Shown here one piece after another: positions 17,969 to 25,529 of a DNA stretch of 64,000 nucleotides. The stretch comes from Conyzicola nivalis_A (GTDB lineage: Bacteria > Actinomycetota > Actinomycetes > Actinomycetales > Microbacteriaceae). The stretch is taken from contig NZ_JBEPSJ010000003.1 of NCBI RefSeq assembly GCF_040548875.1, positions 248,001 through 312,000 of the forward strand, in the 5' to 3' direction. Position 1 is the first letter of the stretch, and the number at the start of each line of letters is the position of its first letter. The notes under the pieces were generated by a model. It was given only the letters and a program-made list of their open reading frames with translations. It made no database searches and was not told the DNA's origin. The translations under genes were made by a program, and so were the position numbers.

Positions 17969-18499
17969 CTAGCCGACGAACAGTCCGGGCGTGTGGTGTT
18001 CGAAGACCAGGCTCGTGCGGGTCGAGGCGACCGACGGATGCGCTGAGAGGTTGTCGACCACGAACTGCCTCGCGTGGTCGGTATCCCGCGTGGCTATGTG
18101 GATGATGAAGTCCTCCGCCCCGCCGAGGAAGAACACCTGCACGACCTCGGGCAGCCGTCGCATCTCGTCGGAGAACTGAGCGATCGCCTTGCGCGCCCCG
18201 ACCCGGATGTTGATGCTGATGATCGCCTCGAGCCCGAGCCCGAGGGCGCGCGGGTCGAGGTCGGCGTGGAATCCGCGCACGACGCCGCGCTCGATGAGGG
18301 CCCGCACGCGCGTGAGGCTCGTCGAGGGCGCGATGCCCGCCTCCTCGGCGAGGCGCGCGTTCGAGATGCGCGCGTCGTCGCGCAGCAGTCGCACGAGCAC
18401 CCTGTCGATGTCGTCGAGCGGTTCGTATCGGCGAAGAATCTCCCGGCTCGCCGTGAGATTCGCATCCGTCTCAGAAGAATCGCTCGTCGTTGGGCCCAT
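17969..18499 (-). CDS. Lrp/AsnC-family transcriptional regulator
   Basis: A 176-residue protein with an N-terminal winged helix (LDDIDRVLVRLLRDDARISNARLAEEAG, recognition helix around SNARLAEEAGIAPSTSLTRV) and a C-terminal RAM/ligand domain (FFLGGAEDFIIHIATRD). The chosen ATG (18499) keeps a normal N terminus; the open frame continues upstream through the divergent promoter region and is not used. It is divergently transcribed from alanine dehydrogenase, the usual arrangement for an AldR-like activator that responds to alanine. That role is inference from synteny. Confidence 0.88.
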   Translation of the reverse strand: MGPTTSDSSETDANLTASREILRRYEPLDDIDRVLVRLLRDDARISNARLAEEAGIAPSTSLTRVRALIERGVVRGFHADLDPRALGLGLEAIISINIRVGARKAIAQFSDEMRRLPEVVQVFFLGGAEDFIIHIATRDTDHARQFVVDNLSAHPSVASTRTSLVFEHHTPGLFVG

Positions 18500-18585
18500 T
18501 TCAAGAATTATATGCGTCTGAAACCCATTCGAAACGAACAGGTTCCACACTTTTACGCACACCCTCAATAGAAAAGGACCGTGCC
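18500..18585. promoter_or_regulatory. Divergent lrp/ald intergenic control region
   Basis: This 86-bp AT-richer stretch separates the Lrp-type regulator from ald. It includes imperfect dyads around AATTATATG and TTCGAAACGAA. An AAAGGA ribosome site for ald lies near its right end. It is the likely binding region for the Lrp protein, but no consensus site can be assigned confidently. Confidence 0.45.
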
Positions 18586-19698
18586 ATGCGCGTCGGAGTC
18601 CCCACCGAGATCAAGAACAACGAGAACCGGGTAGCGCTCACCCCCGCCGGGGTGCACGAGCTCGTGCGGCGCGGACACGAGGTCGTGATCCAGGAGGGTG
18701 CCGGGCTAGGGGCGCGCATCACCGACGCGGACTACGTCGAGGCGGGCGGCACGATGCGCGCGACGGCCGAGGAGATCTGGGCGCAGGGCGACCTGCTGCT
18801 CAAGGTCAAAGAGCCCATTGCCGCGGAGTACCCGCTGATGCGCCGCGACCAGGTGCTGTTCACCTACCTGCACCTCGCGGCGTCGCGTCCGTGCACCGAC
18901 GCGCTGCTCGCCGCCGGAACGACCTCGATCGCCTACGAGACGGTGCAGCTGCCCGACCGCTCGCTGCCGCTGCTCACGCCGATGAGCGAGGTTGCCGGTC
19001 GCCTCGCCGCGCAGGTCGGCGCCACCCAGCTGATGAGCCCGAACGGCGGTGGCGGGGTGCTCATGGGCGGCGTTCCCGGAACGGCGAAGGCCAAGGTCGT
19101 CGTCATCGGCGGAGGCGTCGCGGGCGAGCACGCCGCGGCCAACGCCCTCGGCATGGGCGCCGAGGTCACGGTCGTCGACCTGTCGATCCCCCGGCTGCGT
19201 CAGCTCGAGGGCCAGTACCCGGCGCTGAAGACCGCCGTCTCCACCGCCTACGCGATCGCCGCGCTCGTCAAGGACGCCGACCTCGTGATCGGCTCGGTGC
19301 TCATCCCGGGCGCCGCCGCCCCGAAGCTCGTGACCGACGCCATGGTCGCCGAGATGAAGCCGGGCAGCGTTCTCGTCGACATCGCGATCGACCAGGGCGG
19401 ATGCTTCGAGAACAGCCGACCGACGACGCACGACGATCCCACCTTCACGGTGCACAACAGCACCTACTACTGCGTGGCGAACATGCCCGGCGCGGTGGCG
19501 CAGACGTCGACGCAGGCGCTCACCAACGCGACCCTCCCGTACGTGCTGCAGATCGCCGACCGCGGCTGGTTGGGCGCGATCGGCGCGAGCGTGCCCCTGT
19601 CGAAGGGCCTCAGCACCCACGACGGCGCGCTCTACAATGCCGAGGTCGCCGAGGCGCTGGGCTACGAGGCGCGGCCGCTCGCCGGCCTGCTCGCCTGA
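18586..19698 (+). CDS. ald: Alanine dehydrogenase
   Basis: A 370-residue NAD-dependent enzyme, L-alanine + H2O + NAD+ to pyruvate + ammonium + NADH. It has the standard family length and start (MRVGVPTEIKNNENRVALTP). Substrate-binding Lys75 (in LLLKVKEP) and catalytic His96 (YLHLA) are present, as is the NAD-binding glycine loop VVIGGGVAGEHAA. The ATG at 18586 is preceded by AAAGGA and is preferred over an upstream in-frame codon. Divergence from an Lrp-type regulator suggests alanine-responsive control. Confidence 0.97.
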   Translation: MRVGVPTEIKNNENRVALTPAGVHELVRRGHEVVIQEGAGLGARITDADYVEAGGTMRATAEEIWAQGDLLLKVKEPIAAEYPLMRRDQVLFTYLHLAASRPCTDALLAAGTTSIAYETVQLPDRSLPLLTPMSEVAGRLAAQVGATQLMSPNGGGGVLMGGVPGTAKAKVVVIGGGVAGEHAAANALGMGAEVTVVDLSIPRLRQLEGQYPALKTAVSTAYAIAALVKDADLVIGSVLIPGAAAPKLVTDAMVAEMKPGSVLVDIAIDQGGCFENSRPTTHDDPTFTVHNSTYYCVANMPGAVAQTSTQALTNATLPYVLQIADRGWLGAIGASVPLSKGLSTHDGALYNAEVAEALGYEARPLAGLLA

Positions 19699-19773
19699 GC
19701 GCGCGGCCGGCGCCCGGCCGGCGGCCACGCCCGGGCGCACGGCGGCCGACCCCGGCCGGTTGCGCGCCAGTTC

Positions 19774-19811
19774 GGGACAACCGCTACACGGCGCGCTGTA
19801 GCGCTTGTCCC
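19774..19811. repeat. Inverted repeat (hairpin) between convergent genes
   Basis: GGGACAACCGCTACA (19774-19788) and TGTAGCGCTTGTCCC (19797-19811) pair at 14 of 15 positions around an 8-nt loop CGGCGCGC. It could act as a bidirectional terminator for ald and the small gene opposite, or be a REP-like element; a similar GGGACGACC-type palindrome occurs near 43891. Confidence 0.85.
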
Positions 19812-19818
19812 AAGATGT

Positions 19819-19973
19819 AGCGCAAGCCGAGGTGGAGTGGCCAGCGGTTAGCGCAAGCCGAGGTGGAGTGGCCAGCGGTTAGCGCAAGCCGAGGTGGAGT
19901 GGCCAGCGGTTAGCGGTTAGCGCAAGCCGAGGTGGAGTGGCCAGCGGATGGTGACCAGCGGTTAGCGCAAGCC
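19819..19973. repeat. 31-bp tandem repeat array
   Basis: Three identical, adjacent 31-bp units (19819-19849, 19850-19880, 19881-19911) begin AGCGCAAGCCGAGGTGGAGT and end GGCCAGCGGTT. A 7-bp partial AGCGGTT (19912-19918) precedes a fourth unit (19919-19947), and a broken fifth unit starts at 19964 after an ATGGTGACC interruption. There are no variable spacers, so it is not a CRISPR array. Confidence 0.95.
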
Positions 19974-19998
19974 GGCGGGGCGCGCCCGGCCGACCCGG

Positions 19999-20301
19999 CT
20001 AGTGGCGCGGCGAGCGCCGCACGGGCTTCGGGTCGAGGTCGATCTCGACGTGTCCGCGGTAGATGCCCTTGTCGCCGTCGCCCGGCAGGGGCGCTGGCGC
20101 TGGCAGCACGGTCTGCCTGTCGAGCTCGATCTGCGCCTCGTGCCGCGTCGGATTGAAGACCTCGTCGCCGATGCCCATGACCCCGCCGCGCGGCCCGCTG
20201 TTCTGGTTCTTATTGGAGAGGTCGATCCAGCCGAGACGCTGCGCGATCACGATCGCGAGCACCGCCCCGGCGGAGATTCCCAGTACGAGCCATCCATTCA
20301 C
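19999..20301 (-). CDS. Small membrane-anchored protein of unknown function
   Basis: A 100-residue protein with an N-terminal transmembrane helix (LVLGISAGAVLAIVIAQRLG, residues 5-24), followed by a polar, probably cytoplasmic or extracytoplasmic tail rich in Asp, Pro and Arg (NPTRHEAQIELDRQTVLPAP). I do not recognise the family. It lies 9 nt past the start-side end of nothing obvious: it is upstream-isolated, following the haem-type ATPase gene on the same strand by 9 nt, so it may be the last gene of that operon. Confidence 0.65.
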   Translation of the reverse strand: MNGWLVLGISAGAVLAIVIAQRLGWIDLSNKNQNSGPRGGVMGIGDEVFNPTRHEAQIELDRQTVLPAPAPLPGDGDKGIYRGHVEIDLDPKPVRRSPRH

Positions 20302-20310
20302 CCGACTAGC

Positions 20311-21090
20311 TTACGCAGACGGCGCGGCGCGCACGGGAAGGATTACGGGACGTTCATTCTGCGTTACGACTTCGACGGGAAGCCCGTAGATCCTTCCGAC
20401 ACGTTCGGCGGTGAAGACCTCGGTGGGCGTGCCGGCGGTTTCGAGCCGTCCCGACGCCACGAGCGCCACCCGGTCGGCGTAGGCCGCGGCGAGCGAGAGG
20501 TCGTGCACGACGACCACCACGGCGCGGCCCGATCGGGCGAGCCCGGCGGCGGTCGTCATCACCTCTTCCTGGTGTCGCAGGTCGAGCGCCGCGGTCGGCT
20601 CGTCGAGGAACACCGTCGGAGTGCCCTGGGCGAGCACCCGCGCTAGCGAGACCCGGGCCTTCTCCCCGCCGGAGAGCGACGTGTACCTGCGGGCGGCGAG
20701 GTGCGAGACATCCGTCGCCTGGATCGCCTCGGCGATCGCCCGCTCGTCGTCGTCTCTCGAGCTCGTGCGCTGCCACGGGCTGCGTCCCATCTCGACGACC
20801 TCGGTCACCGTGAACGGAAAGCTGACCTGGTTCTCCTGGGTGAGCACGCTGCGCAGGCGGGCGAGTTCGAGGTGACGGATGTCGCGGATGTCGCGGCCGT
20901 CGACGGTCACCGACCCGCGAGTCGGGCGCAGGTCGCCGCTGAGCACCGAGAGCAGCGTCGACTTACCTGCGCCGTTGGGGCCGACGAGCGCCAGCACCTC
21001 GCCGGCGCGGATCTCGAGGTCGATGTCGGCGAGGATCGTCTGGCCGTCGATGACGACGGAGACGCCGACCGCGGCGATGCGGGCGCTCAC
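20311..21090 (-). CDS. hmuV: Haem/iron-type ABC transporter ATP-binding protein (HmuV-like)
   Basis: A 259-residue ATPase with Walker A GPNGAGKST, signature LSGGEKARVSLARVLAQ, Walker B TVFLDEPTAALD and switch histidine in VVVHDLSLAAAYAD. The LTQENQVSFPFTVTEVVEMGR Q-loop region is characteristic of HmuV/FecE-type importers of haem, siderophores or cobalamin. The GTG start overlaps the permease stop (GTGA, 21087-21090). No substrate-binding (HmuT) gene is adjacent. The iron box before the operon supports an iron-related role, but haem specifically is inferred. Confidence 0.85.
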   Translation of the reverse strand: MSARIAAVGVSVVIDGQTILADIDLEIRAGEVLALVGPNGAGKSTLLSVLSGDLRPTRGSVTVDGRDIRDIRHLELARLRSVLTQENQVSFPFTVTEVVEMGRSPWQRTSSRDDDERAIAEAIQATDVSHLAARRYTSLSGGEKARVSLARVLAQGTPTVFLDEPTAALDLRHQEEVMTTAAGLARSGRAVVVVVHDLSLAAAYADRVALVASGRLETAGTPTEVFTAERVGRIYGLPVEVVTQNERPVILPVRAAPSA

Positions 21091-22142
21091 GCCCAGCCCC
21101 CGCTGCGCTTGCGCTGCCGGTAGAGCAGGTAGAAGAAGAACGGACCGCCGATGAGCGACGTCAGCATGCCGATGGGGAGGTCGGCGCCGGGCACGATGGT
21201 GCGGGCCACGAGGTCGGCGAAGGTGAGCAGGGCCGCGCCGCCGACGGCGCTCGCGACGAGCAGCGGGCGGTGCGACGGTCCGATCGCCATGCGGATGACG
21301 TGCGGCACGACGAGGCCGACGAACGCGATGATGCCGCAGAACGCGACGGCGACGCCGGTGAGCAGCGCGACGAGCACGATCGACCCGATGCGCAGCGCCT
21401 CGACGTTGACACCGAGGTGACGCGCGTTGCGTTCGCCGAGCGCGAGCAGGTCGTAGCGGCGGCCGAGCACAACGGCGGCGACGGTGCCGAGAACGGTGAT
21501 CGGCGCGACGATCGCGACCTCCCGCCAGAGCGACCCGTTCAACGAGCCGAGCTGCCAGAAGGTGATCTGCTCACGCGTGGCGGTGTCGCCCATGAACAGC
21601 ATGAAGGCGAGGCCGGCGCCGGCGAAGGCGTTGATGGCGATGCCGGTGAGCAGCAGGGTGACGACCTCGGTGCGCCCGTTCGCGCGCGACACGAAGTAGA
21701 CGACGAGGGTCGCCAGCAGGCCGCCCGCGAAGGCGAAGACCGCGATACCCCAGCTACCGAGGGCGGCCGTGAGGCCGAGGCTGCCGCCGAAGACGATGGC
21801 GGATGCCGCGCCGAGGGCTGCTCCTGATGACACGCCCACGACTCCGGGTTCGGCGAGCGGGTTGCCGAAGATCGCCTGCATGACGGCGCCCGCGACGGCG
21901 AGCGCCGCGCCGACCGCGAGTCCCATGACGATGCGCGGAAAGCGCACGATCCAGATGGTCGACTCCACGATCGGGTCGGTCGGCGCCCACGCGTTGTCGA
22001 TTCCCGCCGCGCGCAACACTGAGCCGACGATCTCGGCGGGCGTGACCGGCAGTTGGCCGACCATGGACGAGAACAGCACGGCGGCCAGGAGGGCCACGGC
22101 GAGGGAGACGGAGAGCGTTATGCCTCGGGCGACGCGCGTCAC
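21087..22142 (-). CDS. hmuU: FecCD-family ABC transporter permease (HmuU-like)
   Basis: A 351-residue permease with about ten helices, typical of the FecCD/BtuC family importing haem, ferric siderophores or cobalamin. Recognisable family segments are FPRIVMGLAVGAALAVAGAVMQ near residue 60, NPLAEPGVVGVSSGAALGAA, and AFVGLVVPHVIRM near residue 270. The GTG start overlaps the stop of the lipoate-ligase-like gene by four bases (GTGA, 22139-22142), so all three genes are coupled. Confidence 0.88.
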   Translation of the reverse strand: MTRVARGITLSVSLAVALLAAVLFSSMVGQLPVTPAEIVGSVLRAAGIDNAWAPTDPIVESTIWIVRFPRIVMGLAVGAALAVAGAVMQAIFGNPLAEPGVVGVSSGAALGAASAIVFGGSLGLTAALGSWGIAVFAFAGGLLATLVVYFVSRANGRTEVVTLLLTGIAINAFAGAGLAFMLFMGDTATREQITFWQLGSLNGSLWREVAIVAPITVLGTVAAVVLGRRYDLLALGERNARHLGVNVEALRIGSIVLVALLTGVAVAFCGIIAFVGLVVPHVIRMAIGPSHRPLLVASAVGGAALLTFADLVARTIVPGADLPIGMLTSLIGGPFFFYLLYRQRKRSGGWA

Positions 22143-23188
22143 GGGACGCGCTGCAGCCAGTCGTCGGTGCCGAACTTCTCGGCGACGAGCTGCTCGGCCT
22201 TCGCGCGCTCCTCCGGGGTGATTGCACTCTCGGTGAGGCCGTAGAGGTTCTTGAACGTCGCTTCCATGCGGTCGATGATCTCGGCGCGGCTGAGGCCGGT
22301 CTGGCTGCGCAGCGGGTCGACGCGCTTGGCGGCGCTCTTCGTGCCCTTGTCGCTCATCTTCTCGCGGCCGATGCGCAGCACCTGCACCATCTTCTCGCCG
22401 TCCATGTCGTAGCTCATGGTGACGTGGTGCAGCACAGCCCCGTTGCCGAGACGCTTCTGCGCGGCGCCGCCGATCTTGCCGGTGGGGCTCGTGATGTCGT
22501 TGAGCGGCTGGTAGCTGGCCTCGATGCCGAGAGACTTAAGCGCCTGCAGGACCCAGTCGTCGAGGAAGGCGTAGGAGTCGGCGAAGCTCATTCCCTGCAC
22601 GAGGTCGGCCGGGACGTAGATCGAGTAGGTGATGACCGAGCCGGCCTCCATGAACATCGCGCCTCCGCCGCTGATGCGGCGCACGACGTCGAACCCGAAC
22701 TCGGCGGCCTTGTCGAGGTCGACCTCGTTCTTCACCGACTGGAAGCTTCCGATGACGACGGCGGGCTCGTTCCACTCCCAGATGCGCAGGGTGGGCTTGC
22801 GCCTCCCGGCGCCGACCTCCTCGGCGAGAACCTGGTCGAGGGCCATCTGCAGCACGGGCGGTGCCGACTCTCCGTGGATCAGCTGCCAGTCGTAGTCGCG
22901 CCACGTGGTGGCGCGCTGCAGCGCCCGGCGGATCGCGGTCGCGACGCCCTCCGGGCTGAAGCCGAGCATGACGGCGCCCTCGGGCAGCGCGTTCTTCACG
23001 GCGGCGGCGAGACGCACGGCGTCGGTGTCTGCGGGGAGCCCGTTGACGGCGGCGTCGATCGATTCGAGCGCGCTGTCTGGCTCGAGGAAGAAGTCGCCGG
23101 CGAGCCTGAACCCGGTGATCGTGTCGTCGACGACGTCGAGGTCGACGACTACGAGCTTGCCCCCTGGCACCTTGAATTCGCCGTGCAT
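22139..23188 (-). CDS. Lipoate--protein ligase family protein
   Basis: A 349-residue member of the biotin/lipoate A/B ligase family. Residues 90-300 contain the LplA-like core: the RRISGGGAMFMEAG loop corresponds to the family's RR.SGGGAV.H motif that binds lipoyl-adenylate, and TSPTGKIGGAAQKRLGNGAVLHH contains the lysine that contacts lipoate. The motif here has MFM where canonical ligases have a histidine. Residues 1-85 form an accessory domain seen in actinobacterial versions. It is the first gene of an iron-box-controlled unit with hmuUV. The ATG at 23188 follows AAAGG by 6 nt. Whether it ligates lipoate or another acyl group is open. Confidence 0.82.
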   Translation of the reverse strand: MHGEFKVPGGKLVVVDLDVVDDTITGFRLAGDFFLEPDSALESIDAAVNGLPADTDAVRLAAAVKNALPEGAVMLGFSPEGVATAIRRALQRATTWRDYDWQLIHGESAPPVLQMALDQVLAEEVGAGRRKPTLRIWEWNEPAVVIGSFQSVKNEVDLDKAAEFGFDVVRRISGGGAMFMEAGSVITYSIYVPADLVQGMSFADSYAFLDDWVLQALKSLGIEASYQPLNDITSPTGKIGGAAQKRLGNGAVLHHVTMSYDMDGEKMVQVLRIGREKMSDKGTKSAAKRVDPLRSQTGLSRAEIIDRMEATFKNLYGLTESAITPEERAKAEQLVAEKFGTDDWLQRVP

Positions 23189-23209
23189 GTCGAGCCTTTC
23201 CCTACGGTA

Positions 23210-23223
23210 TTAGGAAAGCCTAA
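23210..23223. promoter_or_regulatory. Iron box (DtxR/IdeR-type operator)
   Basis: TTAGGAAAGCCTAA is a perfect 5-bp-arm palindrome (TTAGG/CCTAA) that matches the core of the DtxR/IdeR consensus TTAGGTTAGCCTAACCTAA. It lies 22 bp upstream of the lipoate-ligase-like ATG, where a bound repressor would block the coupled hmuUV operon. It overlaps the stop codon of the upstream alpha/beta hydrolase gene. Confidence 0.75.
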
Positions 23224-24089
23224 CTTGTCTCGGGAATGTGGGTGGTGAGCCAGTGCACGAGGTCGGCGTACACCTCGGTCTTGTTGGTCTCGTTGAGGAT
23301 CTCGTGGCGGGCGCCGGAGTAGACGATGATCTCGACGTGGGTGAGGCCGCCGCGACGGATGTAGCTCTCGGCGAGGATCTGCACGCTGCGCTCGCCCCCG
23401 AGGGAGTCCTCTTCGCCGATCATGATGAGAAGCGGGATGTCGGGGAGGTTCTTCTTCGGGCGCCCGTAGAGGCGCAGCCCGTCGAGACCGAACAGGCCCC
23501 ACGCGTCGGCGTAGAAGGTGTACTCGTCGTCGGCGAATCCCTGCACGGCCGCCGGGTCGCGGCTCAGCCACTCGAACCGCGTGGTGCCGAGCGTCTTGTG
23601 CCTCTTGTTGAGGTCGCCGGCGTTCATGTGCAGCGGCGAACGGTAGGCGGTACCGATGAGCACGACGGCGGCGAAGTCGTCCGCGTGCTCGTTGACGAGC
23701 ATCTGGCCGACTATCGAGCCCCAGGAGTGGCCGAGGTAGACGATGGGCACCCCGGGGTGGTCGGCCTGGATGATCCCCGTGAACTGATGGGCGTCGTCGA
23801 CGACCGCGCGTATGCCGCCCTCGCCGAGCCGGCCGAGCTTCGACAGGTCGCCGCCGTGCTGCCGGGCGCCCGTTCGGCCGTGACCGCGCTGGTCGGTCGC
23901 GTAGACGGTGATCCCGTGCTGCACGAGGTACTGGGCGAGGTCTTCGTAGCGTGCCGCGTGGTCGCCGAGCCCGTGCGTGAGCTGCACGATGGCGGTGGGC
24001 TTGGCGACGTTCCACACGTAGTAGTGGATCGTCACCCCGTGCGCGTCGACGAATTCGTGCTCTCGTCGTGCTGCCGTGAAAGTTGGCAC
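23220..24089 (-). CDS. Alpha/beta hydrolase, monoacylglycerol-lipase-like
   Basis: A 289-residue serine hydrolase of the monoglyceride lipase type (Hydrolase_4). The nucleophile elbow is GHSWGS (GxSxG), the oxyanion-side motif is THGLGDHAARY with DQRGHGRT following, and the catalytic histidine is in SGARHEILNE. There is no signal peptide, so a cytoplasmic or peripheral enzyme acting on monoacylglycerols or small esters is likely. The GTG start at 24089 has a strong AGGAGG six bases upstream. Its stop codon lies inside the iron box of the next operon. Confidence 0.85.
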   Translation of the reverse strand: MPTFTAARREHEFVDAHGVTIHYYVWNVAKPTAIVQLTHGLGDHAARYEDLAQYLVQHGITVYATDQRGHGRTGARQHGGDLSKLGRLGEGGIRAVVDDAHQFTGIIQADHPGVPIVYLGHSWGSIVGQMLVNEHADDFAAVVLIGTAYRSPLHMNAGDLNKRHKTLGTTRFEWLSRDPAAVQGFADDEYTFYADAWGLFGLDGLRLYGRPKKNLPDIPLLIMIGEEDSLGGERSVQILAESYIRRGGLTHVEIIVYSGARHEILNETNKTEVYADLVHWLTTHIPETS

Positions 24090-24122
24090 CGTAGCCTCCT
24101 GTTTGGGGTAATAGTACGCAGG

Positions 24123-25028
24123 TCAGCGTGCGAGCAGCTCGTCCACCTCGGCGCGGGTCGGCAGTCCGTCGCGGGCGCCGATCGCCCGTGTCGACAGCGA
24201 GCCGGTGGCCGCGGCGAAACGCAGCGCGTCGCGCACGTCCTGGCCCTCGGCGATGGCCGCGGCTAGAGCGCCGTTGAACGAGTCGCCTGCGCCGGTCGTG
24301 TCGACCGGCCTGGTCGGGAACACATCCTGATGATGCGGCTCCTCCCCGACGCGTGCGAGGTCGGCGCCGTCGCCCCCTCGCGTCACGATGACCGTCTCGA
24401 TGCCGGTGGCGTGCAGGTCGGCGATGCTGCCGAGCTGCTCGAGCTCGGTGTCGTTGGGCGTGATGATGGTGACCAGGGCGAGCAGCTCGGCGGGCAGGGC
24501 CTCGGCGGGCACCGGCGCCGGGTTGAGCACGAAGGTCCAGTCGTTGGCCTTCGCGATGCGGGCCCACTCGGTGACGGTGTCGATCGGCACCTCGAGGCAG
24601 GCGAGCACGACGGCGGGCTTCCCGGCGTAGAGCTCGGCGATCGCTGCGGCCTGGGATGCCGCGACCGTCGCGTTGGCGCCGGGGTTGATGATGATCGAGT
24701 TCTCGCCGGCCTTGTCGACGACCACGGCCGCGACCCCGGTCGGCTCCGCGACGCGCGTCACGTGCTCGAGGCCCACGCCGGCCGACTCGAGCGCGGCCCA
24801 GGCCCGGTCGCCGAGCTCGTCGGTGCCGATGGCCGCCACGAAGCGCACGTCGGCGCCGAGCCGGGCCGCCGCGGCCGCCTGATTGGCGCCCTTGCCGCCG
24901 GGCACGATGCGGAATGTCTCGGACGACACCGTCTGGCCCGGCTTCGGGATGGCGTCGAGGCCGGTGAACAGCAGGTCCATGTTGACCGAGCCGACGACGA
25001 TGACGGGGGTGGGAGCGCTTTGGTTCAT
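24123..25028 (-). CDS. rbsK: Ribokinase
   Basis: A 301-residue PfkB-family kinase, ATP + D-ribose to D-ribose 5-phosphate. Characteristic motifs are VVGSVNMDL at the N terminus, PGGKGANQAAAAARLGA (PfkB signature 1) and DTTGAGDSFNGALAAA (signature 2, with the catalytic aspartate and anion hole). The ATG at 25028 (MNQSAPTP) gives the usual N-terminal length; an upstream in-frame ATG at 25076 would overlap the promoter region of the divergent marR gene. Deoxyribose or a nucleoside sugar is also possible as substrate. Confidence 0.92.
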   Translation of the reverse strand: MNQSAPTPVIVVGSVNMDLLFTGLDAIPKPGQTVSSETFRIVPGGKGANQAAAAARLGADVRFVAAIGTDELGDRAWAALESAGVGLEHVTRVAEPTGVAAVVVDKAGENSIIINPGANATVAASQAAAIAELYAGKPAVVLACLEVPIDTVTEWARIAKANDWTFVLNPAPVPAEALPAELLALVTIITPNDTELEQLGSIADLHATGIETVIVTRGGDGADLARVGEEPHHQDVFPTRPVDTTGAGDSFNGALAAAIAEGQDVRDALRFAAATGSLSTRAIGARDGLPTRAEVDELLAR

Positions 25029-25076
25029 GCTGCGATTATGCCCGAGCACGCGGCATCCGCGAGTCATCTCGCCCAT

Positions 25077-25104
25077 TTGCTTAGCATGGCTAATTGACTA
25101 TGCT
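25077..25104 (+). promoter_or_regulatory. marR promoter with overlapping palindromic operator
   Basis: A possible -35 TTGCTT (25077-25082) and -10 TATGCT (25099-25104, spacing 16) lie just before the marR ATG at 25113. The dyad TTAGC-ATG-GCTAA (25081-25093) sits in the spacer, and TATGCTAACTA repeats part of it. The position fits autorepression by the MarR protein. No ribosome site precedes the ATG, suggesting a leaderless mRNA. Confidence 0.6.
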
Positions 25105-25112
25105 AACTATCG

Positions 25113-25529
25113 ATGACTAACGAACTCGGCCACCAGCTGCGGCACACGATCCTGCGTCTCGCCCGCCGCGTGCGGGCCGAGCGCGCCGACAATGCGATGA
25201 GCGACGGCAAGCTCAGTGTGCTGTTCATGCTGGCCAACGAGGGCGCGCAGACTCTGGGCTCGCTCAGCGAGCACGAGCGGGTGACCCCGCCGTCGATGAA
25301 CCGCACCATCAACGCGCTCGTCGAGGCGGGGCTGGTGACCCGGGTCGCCGACGCGACCGACGGGCGCAAAGTCGCGATCGATGTGACGGATGCCGGCCGT
25401 CGCCTCGTGAAGGAGACCCGTCGCCGCCGAGACGCCTGGTTCGCCTCGCGGCTGAACACCCTCAGCGCCGACGAACGGGCGACGCTCGATGCGGCCGAGA
25501 CGATCTTGAGGAGGCTCGCCGACCAGTGA
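25113..25529 (+). CDS. MarR-family transcriptional regulator
   Basis: A 138-residue winged-helix regulator. The DNA-binding segment is LGSLSEHERVTPPSMNRTINALVEAGLVTRV and the wing is ADATDGRKVAIDVTDAGRRLV. It overlaps the downstream MFS exporter gene by four bases (GTGA), so the pair is a typical regulator-exporter unit. The probable operator TTAGC-N3-GCTAA lies in its own promoter. The inducing ligand is unknown. Confidence 0.93.
   Translation: MTNELGHQLRHTILRLARRVRAERADNAMSDGKLSVLFMLANEGAQTLGSLSEHERVTPPSMNRTINALVEAGLVTRVADATDGRKVAIDVTDAGRRLVKETRRRRDAWFASRLNTLSADERATLDAAETILRRLADQ

Larger units (their letters stand above)
19699..19998. other. Non-coding 300-bp gap with hairpin and tandem repeats
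   Basis: No plausible gene lies here. The first 75 bp after ald are very GC-rich and dyad-rich, followed by a strong inverted repeat (19774-19811) and then a 31-bp tandem array (19819-19973). Both ald and the small gene at 19999 transcribe toward it, so it is a convergent intergenic region. Confidence 0.8.

Noticed and set aside
19819..19973. Direct repeats considered as a CRISPR array
   Set aside because: Units are adjacent and identical with no variable spacers, and no cas genes are present.
25010..25023. TGGGAGCGCTTTGG resembling a CebR box at the ribokinase start
   Set aside because: Only the left half matches; the right half is not palindromic, it lies inside coding sequence, and no sugar ABC operon follows.
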